A DNA stretch of 7,282 nt. It comes from Microscillaceae bacterium (GTDB lineage Bacteria; Bacteroidota; Bacteroidia; Cytophagales; Microscillaceae). A model generated the notes under the pieces. It had not been told where the DNA came from, made no database searches, and worked only from the letters and a program-made list of their open reading frames with translations. Every line of letters starts with the position of its first letter. The first letter of the stretch is position 1. This document shows, piece after piece, positions 1 through 6,033 of this stretch. Location of the stretch: contig DMHB01000255.1 of assembly GCA_003449595.1 (NCBI GenBank), positions 1,224 to 8,505 on the forward strand, written 5' to 3'. The translations under genes were made by a program, and so were the position numbers.

Positions 1-2
1 TC

Positions 3-98
3 GAAAAGTGGGCAGATGAGAAAATCCCCTCTGCCGCAAGATACTATTTTGAGACAGTGAGGCTACGCCTATTGATTCGGTTGCTTTTTGGGGTTTAG
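3..98 (+). other. Possible 3' end of a gene entering from the left edge
   Basis: One plus-strand frame is open from the window edge to a TAG at 96-98. It gives 31 residues including KWADEKIPSAARYYFETVR. The composition is protein-like, but the fragment is short and would overlap the tail of the convergent ohrR gene by 30 bases. A second frame ending at TGA 58-60 is also open, so the choice is uncertain. No family is recognised. Confidence 0.15.
4..35 (-). terminator. Candidate rho-independent terminator after ohrR
   Basis: Read on the minus strand, GGCAGA pairs with TCTGCC. A single mismatch and three further pairs (GGG with CTC, one G-U) close a 5-base loop. Three bases later comes TTTT. 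It begins about 33 bases past the ohrR stop, the right place for its terminator. The U-tract is short, so this is a moderate call. Confidence 0.35.
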
Positions 99-533
99 CA
101 CCTCTACTAATTTTTTCAATGTCTTTTGAAAGCCCAATATCTCTTCTCGCGAAAGCGCCTGCTCCGAAATAGAACTTATTATTTTATCAGGAATCAAAAC
201 AGCTGCTTCTTTCAATGCTTCGCCTTGGGCGGTAAGCGAAATCAGCACCTTGCGTTCGTCTTGGTCGGAACGCTTCCGCTGAAGGAGGGCTTTTTGTTCC
301 AACCGTTTCAACAAAGGGGTCAAGGTGTTGGACTCTAACAGCAAATAATGGCCTATTTCATTGACGCTGAGCGACTTGTGTTGCCATAAAACCAATAAAA
401 CCAAATATTGTGGATAGGTAATCCCCAACTCCTGAAGGTAGGGTTCATAGATTTGTGTTGTAAGCCTTGAGGCGGCATACAGCGGAAAGCATAGCTGGTT
501 TTCTAAATATAATTTGGCAAAATCGTCTTGCAT
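69..533 (-). CDS. ohrR: OhrR-type organic-hydroperoxide-sensing MarR repressor
   Basis: 154-residue winged-helix regulator of the MarR family, OhrR branch, starting at ATG 533-531. These proteins dimerise on promoter DNA and let go when a reactive cysteine is oxidised by organic hydroperoxides or hypochlorite. The N-terminal stretch LENQLCFPLYAASR is the OhrR signature. The cysteine is residue 15, and Tyr29 and Tyr40 fall at the positions that hydrogen-bond the sensing cysteine in Bacillus subtilis OhrR. The DNA-recognition region spans about 55-81, with the DERKV wing at 92-96. It is the only cysteine in the protein, so it fits the one-Cys subtype. No ohr peroxidase gene is in view; the nearest neighbour is the same-strand doxX gene, 125 bases upstream. 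No clear TAnnTTTG promoter was found in 534-658. The family call is firm; the target genes are unknown. Confidence 0.9.
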   Translation of the reverse strand: MQDDFAKLYLENQLCFPLYAASRLTTQIYEPYLQELGITYPQYLVLLVLWQHKSLSVNEIGHYLLLESNTLTPLLKRLEQKALLQRKRSDQDERKVLISLTAQGEALKEAAVLIPDKIISSISEQALSREEILGFQKTLKKLVEVLNPKKQPNQ

Positions 534-658
534 ATATACATCGATTGAATGCCTTGTTTAGCCTTGTTAGAAAGACTTATTGAAGGCAGTTTGCTGATAA
601 AGAAATTACTATAAACGAACAGTTAATATAACATTCTCTTTGTCTGACTGCTGCCTGA

Positions 659-1084
659 TTAGCCATTGGCTTGATTGCTACGCCATCCTTTTAGCCAACC
701 CGTTGACCAAAGCGCCCACAATACCAACAAGGGTTGGAACAAAAGCCGAATGAATCGCTTTTGGTCGGTGTCTAACCCAAATGCGGAGATGCTATTGGTG
801 TATTGCGATATATTGCCGGAGAAAATGAGGACGAAAAAAATGGCCAAAGCGATGCCCACTTGGCGCTGGCGTTTGATCAGGAAAATCATTGCAAGCCCAA
901 GCGATATTTCGACTACCCCCGAGGCTAATACCACAAAATCCATAAAAGCCGGATCGTTGGGCAACCATCGGGGCACTTGCGCCTGAAAGTCCAAACGTCG
1001 AAAAGTAAGGTGAGCAATGCCTGCATAGAGCATAAAAGCGCCTAACAGGGTTCTGAGAGCGTGTTGGAGTAGAGTTATTTTCAT
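659..1084 (-). CDS. DoxX-family small integral membrane protein
   Basis: 141-residue protein with four predicted membrane segments (about 8-26, 47-70, 75-92 and 111-130). The pattern AGIAHLTF, then VPRWLP, then SGVVEISLGL is typical of the DoxX family. Its members are small inner-membrane proteins, some linked to quinol or thiol redox functions; the role of this one is not known. ATG 1084-1082 (MKITLLQ) is preferred over an upstream in-frame TTG at 1117, because that TTG lies inside the promoter/palindrome region and would add a charged, non-membrane extension. It is followed after 125 bases by ohrR in the same direction. That makes an oxidative-stress theme plausible, but this is inference from position only. 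Confidence 0.8.
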   Translation of the reverse strand: MKITLLQHALRTLLGAFMLYAGIAHLTFRRLDFQAQVPRWLPNDPAFMDFVVLASGVVEISLGLAMIFLIKRQRQVGIALAIFFVLIFSGNISQYTNSISAFGLDTDQKRFIRLLFQPLLVLWALWSTGWLKGWRSNQANG

Positions 1085-1100
1085 TTGTCTTACAAGATTA

Positions 1101-1114
1101 AATCGTTTACGATT
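1101..1114. promoter_or_regulatory. Palindromic candidate operator in the doxX leader
   Basis: AATCGTTTACGATT is a perfect inverted repeat with 6-bp arms and a 2-base centre. After one mismatched pair, two more flanking pairs match. It lies 17-30 bases upstream of the doxX ATG and directly abuts the -7 motif at 1115-1122, so it should cover the predicted transcription start. A repressor bound here would block initiation. The protein that binds is unknown. Confidence 0.45.
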
Positions 1115-1145
1115 CAAATGTATGAAAACTTTGCTCTCCTCTAAA
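1115..1145 (-). promoter_or_regulatory. Candidate doxX promoter, proximal
   Basis: On the minus strand TACATTTG (1122-1115) matches the Bacteroidota -7 consensus TAnnTTTG exactly. A near-match -33 element TTTA (1145-1142) lies 19 bases upstream. Predicted initiation falls inside the adjacent palindrome, giving a leader of roughly 25 bases. Confidence 0.5.
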
Positions 1146-1164
1146 GAATTATTGAGATTTTTTA

Positions 1165-1192
1165 CAAAAGTAACTCAGTGATAAAATATCAA
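1165..1192 (-). promoter_or_regulatory. Candidate doxX promoter, distal alternative
   Basis: On the minus strand TTG (1192-1190) is followed after 17 bases by TACTTTTG (1172-1165), again an exact -7 match. If used, the leader would be about 75 bases and would include the 1101-1114 palindrome. The spacer is at the short end of the range. Confidence 0.35.
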
Positions 1193-1284
1193 GTCTTCTT
1201 GCTGTCTGCCAACCAAACTATATAAGTTATTTCTTCGGGTACAGCCGTGGGGTTTTCAAATAAAATGTAATTTTGCTGAGTTAT
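1189..1284 (-). other. Open -1 frame past the stop of the secreted-protein gene
   Basis: Immediately past the TAA of the 1281-1757 gene, the -1 frame stays open for 31 codons to TGA 1191-1189. It reads ITQQNYILFENPTAVP and then EEITYIVWLADSKKT, a protein-like composition. It has no ATG. The junction falls on a run of six A residues (1289-1284 on the minus strand), where one extra A would fuse it in frame to the upstream gene. It could be a frameshifted C-terminus, a gene relic, or chance. It also overlaps the distal doxX promoter motif. Confidence 0.25.
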
Positions 1285-1757
1285 TTTTTCTTCAAAATCG
1301 GCTTCAGTTTAGTGAGTTCTTCAGTAGCAGCCTCATCCGAATCAAAAATCAGCAAAATACTATTTTCTTCCGAAGTAGAACTGCCACCATTGCTATAATT
1401 GGTTGTCTTCACACAATCGCCTGCTCCTTCGACACAATAAATATCGACCCGAGCCGGATATTCTTCGGACTTAGGACTAATCTGGTGCGCTACAAAAGCT
1501 TTGTCAACATCGATTACTTTGTAAACTGCATATTTTTCGCCGTTGATTTTCACATCAGAATATTCCCAATAATGCAATTGGTTGTCGATGAGCTGGTAAT
1601 AATAAGTAGTAACATCTTCAGGCGTAGTCAGGGTGCCGGTCAGTTGGCCGGTAATCTCAACTTTTTGGCCGTTGGCGAAGGTCAGCGTAGTTTGGGCATA
1701 CAATCCGGCTGGTACGCTCAGCATCCAAAGCAAGACAAAGAAGGTATTTTTCTTCAT
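1281..1757 (-). CDS. Small secreted protein of unknown function
   Basis: 158 residues with a clear N-terminal signal peptide: MKKN, then a hydrophobic stretch to about residue 19, ending LYAQ with probable cleavage near 20-22. The mature part is rich in Thr, Tyr and acidic residues and looks beta-rich. It has two cysteines (108 and 115) close enough to form a disulfide in a periplasmic or extracellular location. The C-terminal part (about 133-158) is predicted helical and ends in three lysines. ATG 1757-1755 is chosen because it places the signal peptide at the N-terminus; an upstream in-frame start at 1805 would put 16 extra residues before it. I do not recognise the family. A strong promoter motif lies at 1818-1849. 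The gene is divergent from the MFS transporter and shares its intergenic region. Its 3' end may be frameshifted (see 1189-1284). Confidence 0.7.
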   Translation of the reverse strand: MKKNTFFVLLWMLSVPAGLYAQTTLTFANGQKVEITGQLTGTLTTPEDVTTYYYQLIDNQLHYWEYSDVKINGEKYAVYKVIDVDKAFVAHQISPKSEEYPARVDIYCVEGAGDCVKTTNYSNGGSSTSEENSILLIFDSDEAATEELTKLKPILKKK

Positions 1758-1817
1758 AGAATTAAGAGGATTGAGTATTGGTAAATGAATGAACAAAAAA
1801 GGCAATGCGCTTCAAAA

Positions 1818-1849
1818 CAAAATTATATGCGCTTTCTAAAAAATACAAA
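1818..1849 (-). promoter_or_regulatory. Promoter of the secreted-protein gene
   Basis: On the minus strand TTTG (1849-1846), 20 bases, then TAATTTTG (1825-1818): an exact match to both Bacteroidota promoter elements. The predicted start is near 1811, giving a leader of about 55 bases to the ATG at 1757. The first palindromic repeat (1864-1886) sits 15 bases upstream of its -33 element. Confidence 0.65.
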
Positions 1850-1860
1850 CCTCGATTCTG

Positions 1861-1892
1861 CCCATTGTTTGTGTCCCACAAACAATTCAGTA
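1861..1892. repeat. 32-bp direct repeat copy 1 with internal palindrome
   Basis: Identical over 32 bases to 1943-1974. It contains a perfect inverted repeat at 1864-1886: ATTGTTTGTG, 3 bases TCC, then CACAAACAAT. It lies between the two divergent promoters, just upstream of the leftward one. It is probably an operator; the binding protein is unknown. Confidence 0.8.
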
Positions 1893-1894
1893 CC

Positions 1895-1909
1895 GTGTCT
1901 CACAAACAA
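1895..1909. repeat. Partial third repeat unit
   Basis: GTGTCTCACAAACAA matches the core of both full repeats at 14 of 15 bases (T in place of C at position 1900). It lacks the left ATTGTTT arm, so it is a half-site. It lies 24 bp from the equivalent position of copy 1 and 58 bp from that of copy 2. Confidence 0.6.
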
Positions 1910-1942
1910 CTTACAATTACAAGATTATTCCTAAATTTCTTA

Positions 1943-1974
1943 CCCATTGTTTGTGTCCCACAAACAATTCAGTA
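1943..1974. repeat. 32-bp direct repeat copy 2, inside the MFS promoter
   Basis: Exact copy of 1861-1892, 82 bp further along. Its palindrome (1946-1968) contains the TTTG -33 element (1950-1953) and most of the spacer of the transporter promoter. A bound repressor would therefore occlude RNA polymerase. Confidence 0.8.
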
Positions 1975-1980
1975 ATTTCG
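1950..1980 (+). promoter_or_regulatory. Promoter of the MFS transporter gene
   Basis: TTTG (1950-1953), 19 bases, then TAATTTCG (1973-1980), which matches TAnnTTTG with one substitution. Predicted initiation near 1985 gives a leader of about 30 bases to the ATG at 2016. The -33 element is embedded in repeat copy 2. The equivalent spot after copy 1 (TACCGTGT) does not look like a -7 element. Confidence 0.5.
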
Positions 1981-2015
1981 ATGCCTCTCAACCTAACTTC
2001 CTTGTTCTTGACCTT

Positions 2016-3230
2016 ATGCGCAAAGAAAAAACTATCATTTTGCTATTAGCCTGCATCAACTTCACCCACATTATGGATTTTATGATTATGATGCCCTTAG
2101 GGCCTCAGTTGATGCGCTTGTTCGACATACAGCCGGCAGCCTTTAGTTTCTTAGTATCGGCCTACACCTTCAGTGCGGGTATTTCGGGCTTTCTTTCTGC
2201 TTTTGTGGTCGATCGGTTCGACCGGAAAACCATCCTTTTGTTTGGCTACATCGGTTTTACTTTAGGCACATTGGCCTGTGCTTTGGCGCAGCAATACGAA
2301 ACCTTGGTGGCGGCGCGTATATTGGCCGGGCTTTTCGGTGGGCTTATCGGGGCGCAGGTGCTATCAATCATTGCCGATCTGGTGCCTTTCGAGCGGCGTG
2401 GGGCAGCGATGGGCACGCTGAGCACAGCATTTTCGGCGGCTTCGGTGTTTGGCGTACCTTTTGGGCTATATGCAGCCACCCAATGGAGTTGGCAAGCGCC
2501 ATTTTACATCATAGCCGGTTTGGGGTTTTTGATCATTCCGGCAGTATATAGCTTTTTGCCGCCCGTGCGCGAGCACCTAACCAACCGCGGAGAAGCAGCG
2601 CCGCCCAACCCTTTGCAAATCATCAGACAGGTGGTGCAAGACCGCAACCAGCGAATGGGTTTGTTGTTTGCCTCCGGTATGATAGCCGGTCATTTCTGTA
2701 TGATTCCGTTTATTTCTCCCTATATGGTGGCCAATGTTGGTTTCTTAGAGTCGGAACTGCCCTATATTTATATTTTAGGCGGCGGCCTTATCATCTTTAC
2801 AGCGCCTTATGTGGGCAAAATGGCCGACCAATACGGCAAACGGAGAGTATTGAACTGGTTTGTATTGCTTTCGGCCATTCCGGTATTGCTCATCACCAAC
2901 TTGCCTCGTATGCCCATTTACTACTTGCTTGTCATCACCACCTTGTTTTTTGTGGTTACCAATGGCCGGATGATCCCGTCGCAGGCCATCATCAGTTCGG
3001 TGGTGTTACCCCAATACCGAGGCAGTTTTATGAGCATCAACTCATCGCTACAGCAATTGGCCACCGGGCTGGCTGCTTATGTAGGCGGGCTAATCATCCA
3101 AAAAAACGCGCAAGGCGAACTATTGCATTATGGCTATGTGGGCGTTTTGGGACTAAGCATTAGTTTTGCTTGCCTATGGGTAGCGGCGCAGCTCAAGGCC
3201 GTCGATGCACAACCGGCGATAAAAACCTAA
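2016..3230 (+). CDS. MFS transporter, 12-TM efflux type (DHA1-like)
   Basis: 404-residue inner-membrane carrier of the major facilitator superfamily, the usual length for a 12-helix member. The TM2-TM3 loop carries motif A in the form DRFDRK (66-71), and the second half has the matching loop GKMADQYGKRR (267-277). RILAGLFGG (101-109) fits motif B and GVPFG (146-150) fits the antiporter-type motif C. The N-terminal half resembles AraJ/drug-efflux proteins, suggesting proton-coupled export; the substrate cannot be told from sequence. ATG 2016 is chosen because MRKEKTIILL leads straight into TM1. A longer in-frame reading from TTG 1947 would begin inside the palindromic repeat and upstream of the likely transcription start. 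Regulation is probably by a repressor at the 1861-1974 repeats; no regulator gene is adjacent. The DUF4440 gene follows after 35 bases. Confidence 0.9.
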   Translation: MRKEKTIILLLACINFTHIMDFMIMMPLGPQLMRLFDIQPAAFSFLVSAYTFSAGISGFLSAFVVDRFDRKTILLFGYIGFTLGTLACALAQQYETLVAARILAGLFGGLIGAQVLSIIADLVPFERRGAAMGTLSTAFSAASVFGVPFGLYAATQWSWQAPFYIIAGLGFLIIPAVYSFLPPVREHLTNRGEAAPPNPLQIIRQVVQDRNQRMGLLFASGMIAGHFCMIPFISPYMVANVGFLESELPYIYILGGGLIIFTAPYVGKMADQYGKRRVLNWFVLLSAIPVLLITNLPRMPIYYLLVITTLFFVVTNGRMIPSQAIISSVVLPQYRGSFMSINSSLQQLATGLAAYVGGLIIQKNAQGELLHYGYVGVLGLSISFACLWVAAQLKAVDAQPAIKT

Positions 3231-3265
3231 CTTCACGATTTTCACTTTTTAAACCCCGAAAATAT

Positions 3266-3712
3266 ATGATCACGCGCATTTTATGGACAGTATCGATGGT
3301 ATGGCTTGGTTTCGGTGCCGTGTCCGGATGGGCACAACAGCCCGACGAAGCCGACCGCAAAGCCATTTTAGCCATTTTGGACAACCAAACCCAAGCCTGG
3401 AACGCCGGCGACTTAGACAAATTTATGGAAGGCTATTGGCGCAACGACAGCCTCAAATTCATTGGTAGCCAAGGCATTAGCTATGGTTGGCAGGCAGCCT
3501 TGGACAATTACAAAAAAAGCTACCCCAACGTAGAAGCAATGGGCAAGCTCAGTTTCAACATTTTGCAAGTCGAGTTCATTACCCCCACTTGCTGCTTTGT
3601 GATAGGCAAGTGGCACCTGAAACGCAAAAAAGGCGACCTTTCGGGACATTATACCCTGCTTTGGAAAAAAATCGACGGGCAATGGTTCATCGTAGTGGAT
3701 CACTCCAGCTAA
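3266..3712 (+). CDS. Secreted DUF4440/SnoaL-like (NTF2 fold) protein
   Basis: 148 residues. A signal peptide covers about residues 1-23 (MITRILW..., ending GWAQ), so the protein is exported. The rest (about 28-147) is one NTF2-like domain: an N-terminal helix with AILDNQTQAWNAGDLDKFM, then strands, ending in DGQWFIVVDHSS. That is close to the usual DUF4440 ending (D-G-x-W-x-I-V-x-D-H). Such domains bind small hydrophobic ligands or act as simple enzymes; no specific activity can be assigned here. ATG 3266 is preferred over a longer frame that would overlap the MFS gene, because it begins with the signal peptide. The 35-base gap and lack of a separate promoter suggest co-transcription with the transporter. 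Confidence 0.8.
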   Translation: MITRILWTVSMVWLGFGAVSGWAQQPDEADRKAILAILDNQTQAWNAGDLDKFMEGYWRNDSLKFIGSQGISYGWQAALDNYKKSYPNVEAMGKLSFNILQVEFITPTCCFVIGKWHLKRKKGDLSGHYTLLWKKIDGQWFIVVDHSS

Positions 3713-3723
3713 ACCACCCAGCT

Positions 3724-3749
3724 TTTGCACTTGTTCGTTGTGGTGCAAA
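3724..3749. other. Inverted repeat between the DUF4440 and aspC genes
   Basis: TTTGCAC (3724-3730) and GTGCAAA (3743-3749) form a perfect 7-bp stem with a 12-base loop, 11 bases after the DUF4440 stop. No T-run follows on either strand, so it is not a standard terminator. It could be a weak transcription end or an operator for aspC. A poor promoter-like TTG (3731-3733), 20 bases, TAAATTGC (3754-3761) overlaps it. Confidence 0.3.
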
Positions 3750-3797
3750 TCACTAAATTGCGCCCGATTTTTGCCAACTCCCAACACCCATTCACGT

Positions 3798-5012
3798 ATG
3801 AGTACCCTGCAAGCCCAAGTCGCCTTAGCACAACGCGTGCTCGCCTTAGCGGAATCTGAAACCCTCGCGATGACCAAAAAAGCCCGCGAGCTAAAAGCCC
3901 AAGGCGTTCAGGTCATTAACCTCAGCATCGGCGAACCCGATTTCAAAACCCCTGACCATATTTGCGAAGCAGCCAAAAAAGCCATCGACGACGGATTTAC
4001 TTTCTACCCGCCCGTGGCCGGATTTCCTGAATTGCGTCAAGGCATTGCCCAAAAACTCAAACGCGACAATGGCCTGCCTTGGGAAGCCGAAAATGTGGTG
4101 GTTTCTACCGGTGCCAAGCAATCGTTGGCCAATGTATTGCTCAGCTTGATTAACCCCGGCGACGAAGTGCTTATTTTAGCGCCTTATTGGGTAAGCTACC
4201 GCGAATTGGTCAAATTGGCCGAAGGAACGCCAGTAGTGCTTACGGCCTCCTTAGAACAAGGCTTCAAAGTAAGCCCCGAACAGTTAGAAAAAGCCATCAC
4301 CCCGCGCACCAAGGCCATTATGTATTCTTCGCCCAGCAACCCTACGGGTGCGGTTTACACCGAAGCCGAGCTACGTGCCTTGGCAGCAGTGATCGAAAAA
4401 CACGAACAAATCTATGTCATCGCCGACGAGATTTACGAATACATTACTTACCGCCCCGAGGGTTATTTTAGTATGGGCGCTATTCCGGCTGTGGCCGATC
4501 GCGTCATCACCGTCAACGGTTTTTCAAAAGGCTATGCAATGACCGGCTGGCGCTTGGGTTATATTGGCGCAGCCAAATGGATTGCTGCTGCTTGCGAAAA
4601 AATCCAAGGACAAGTAACCTCCGGCACCTGCTCTATCGCCCAACGGGCAGCTATTGCAGCCATCAATGGCGACCTTGCCCCCAGCCACCAAATGACCAAA
4701 GCCTACCACCAGCGCCGCGACTTGATTGTGTCGTTGGCCAACCAAATTCCCGGAATGAAGACCTACGTGCCCGAAGGTGCTTTTTATTTATTTCCCGATA
4801 TCAGTGCATTTTTTGGCAAGTCTAACGGTCAATACCACATTGCCAACGCCAACGACTTGTGCAATTATTTGATCGACCAAGCACACGTGGCCTTGGTGCC
4901 CGGCGATGCTTTTGGCGCTCCGAACCATTTGCGCATTTCGTATGCAGCTTCCGAAGAGCAAATTCGGGAAGCGATGCAGCGTTTGCAGCAGTATTTGGCC
5001 TTGTTACAATAA
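3798..5012 (+). CDS. aspC: Pyridoxal-phosphate aspartate aminotransferase (class I)
   Basis: 404-residue cytoplasmic enzyme that transfers the amino group of aspartate to 2-oxoglutarate, giving oxaloacetate and glutamate. Fold-type I residues are all present: the PLP lysine K244 in NGFSKGYAMTGWRLGY, N181 in SNPTG, D210 in ADEIYEY (pyridine nitrogen), and R379 in HLRISYA (substrate carboxylate). The N-terminal INLSIGEPDFKTP and STGAKQS are typical of the bacterial subgroup Ib aspartate aminotransferases. That subgroup can also accept prephenate in some species, so arogenate formation cannot be excluded. ATG 3798 starts the usual length; an upstream TTG at 3738 would add 20 residues unlike the family. 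The kinase gene follows after 24 bases, a probable operon with no obvious pathway link. Confidence 0.9.
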   Translation: MSTLQAQVALAQRVLALAESETLAMTKKARELKAQGVQVINLSIGEPDFKTPDHICEAAKKAIDDGFTFYPPVAGFPELRQGIAQKLKRDNGLPWEAENVVVSTGAKQSLANVLLSLINPGDEVLILAPYWVSYRELVKLAEGTPVVLTASLEQGFKVSPEQLEKAITPRTKAIMYSSPSNPTGAVYTEAELRALAAVIEKHEQIYVIADEIYEYITYRPEGYFSMGAIPAVADRVITVNGFSKGYAMTGWRLGYIGAAKWIAAACEKIQGQVTSGTCSIAQRAAIAAINGDLAPSHQMTKAYHQRRDLIVSLANQIPGMKTYVPEGAFYLFPDISAFFGKSNGQYHIANANDLCNYLIDQAHVALVPGDAFGAPNHLRISYAASEEQIREAMQRLQQYLALLQ

Positions 5013-5036
5013 ATCTTTCCTTGCTTTTCGCACTGT

Positions 5037-6014
5037 ATGCAAGACCTATTTGAGCGCTTCAAGCAAGTCAAAGTACTGGTAATCGGCGATGTGATGATCG
5101 ACTCTTACCTTTGGGGGAAAGTAGATCGCATTTCGCCCGAAGCCCCAGTGCCTATCGTGCAAGTAGAAAAGCGCGAAAAAAGACTGGGCGGCGCTGCCAA
5201 TGTAGCGCTCAATGTGCAAGCGCTGGGCGCTACGCCTGTGCTTTGCGCGGTGATTGGACAAGACAACGACGGCGAGGATTTCAAGCAACTGTTGCAGCAA
5301 AAACAGCTTTCCAGCGAGGGCATCCTGCAAAGCTCCGACCGCGTTACGACCATCAAACACCGTATCATCGCCGGGCATCAGCATATTTTGCGCGTCGATT
5401 CAGAAATTGACACGCCTTTGGCTTCGGCGCTGACCGATGCGCTTTTTGCCCAAATCCAAACCTTGGGCAGCAGTTGCCAAGTCATCATTTTTGAAGATTA
5501 CGACAAAGGAGTCATTACACCCGAACTTATCCAAAAAGTAGTGCAGTGGGCCAATGCGGCGGGTATTCCGACTGTAGTAGATCCCAAAAAACGCAACTTT
5601 ATGGAATATGAAGGGGTAACCCTTTTCAAACCCAATTTAAAAGAGTGGAAAGAAGGCTTAAAAATCGACGCTGACCTATCGCAAATGCCGATGCTGGAGC
5701 AAGCCGTGCAACTGCTGATGCAAAAAATGGGCGTAGCGCAGGTGTTGGCCACTTTGTCGGAGCGGGGCGTGCTGATGAAAACCGCCGAGGGCACTTGGCA
5801 CATTCCGGCGCACATCCGCACCATAGCCGATGTGTCGGGCGCAGGCGATACTGTGGTCAGTGTGGCCGCCTTGTGTACGGCTTTGGGCTGCCATCCTGCG
5901 CTTACAGCGGCTTTGGCCAATTTGGCTGGTGGCTTGGTGTGCGAATCGGTTGGGGTGGTTTCCATCGATCGCGACAAGCTACTCGAAGAAGCCCTGCGTC
6001 AACAATTGACTTAG
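5037..6014 (+). CDS. rfaE1: D-glycero-beta-D-manno-heptose-7-phosphate kinase (HldA/RfaE domain I)
   Basis: 325-residue ribokinase-family (PfkB) sugar kinase. It phosphorylates D-glycero-D-manno-heptose 7-phosphate at C1, using ATP, in the ADP-heptose pathway that supplies the lipopolysaccharide inner core. Visible signatures: GDVMIDSYLWGKVDRISPEA at 17-36, GGAANVALN at 51-59, the IAGHQHILRVD stretch typical of this subfamily, and SGAGDT near the C-terminus with catalytic base D271. The length covers only the kinase domain; the nucleotidyltransferase domain found in bifunctional HldE is absent and no separate rfaE2 lies in this window. ATG 5037 gives the normal N-terminus. It is probably co-transcribed with aspC, and a hairpin terminator follows at 6043. 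Confidence 0.88.
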   Translation: MQDLFERFKQVKVLVIGDVMIDSYLWGKVDRISPEAPVPIVQVEKREKRLGGAANVALNVQALGATPVLCAVIGQDNDGEDFKQLLQQKQLSSEGILQSSDRVTTIKHRIIAGHQHILRVDSEIDTPLASALTDALFAQIQTLGSSCQVIIFEDYDKGVITPELIQKVVQWANAAGIPTVVDPKKRNFMEYEGVTLFKPNLKEWKEGLKIDADLSQMPMLEQAVQLLMQKMGVAQVLATLSERGVLMKTAEGTWHIPAHIRTIADVSGAGDTVVSVAALCTALGCHPALTAALANLAGGLVCESVGVVSIDRDKLLEEALRQQLT

Positions 6015-6033
6015 TAAGCAAGCTTGCCTGCCA

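Noticed and set aside
534..658. OhrR operator or promoter upstream of ohrR
   Set aside because: The ATCGAT-centred AT-rich stretch near 531-553 and a GTTA/TAAC pair are only weak palindromes, and no TAnnTTTG match was found. Not strong enough to annotate.
1861..1974. CRISPR-like arrangement: two 32-bp repeats with a 50-bp spacer
   Set aside because: Only two full copies, a degenerate half copy inside the spacer, no cas genes, and a clear fit to promoter positions. Operator repeats explain it better.
1947..2015. Longer MFS reading from a TTG at 1947
   Set aside because: It would start inside the palindrome and upstream of the predicted transcription start, and the added residues are unlike an MFS N-terminus. 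ATG 2016 leads directly into TM1.
3413..3877. 154-codon minus-strand open frame across the DUF4440 gene and the aspC start
   Set aside because: It is antisense to two well-supported genes and its translation shows no recognisable domain or signal.
5498..5977. 159-codon minus-strand open frame inside rfaE1
   Set aside because: The plus strand encodes a clear heptose kinase with intact motifs here; the antisense product is rich in Ser/Thr/Pro/Cys as expected for a shadow frame.
6018..6027. 10-bp palindrome GCAAGCTTGC just after rfaE1
   Set aside because: It has no loop for a hairpin, no following T-run and no repeat elsewhere in the window; the hairpin at 6043-6082 is the better terminator.
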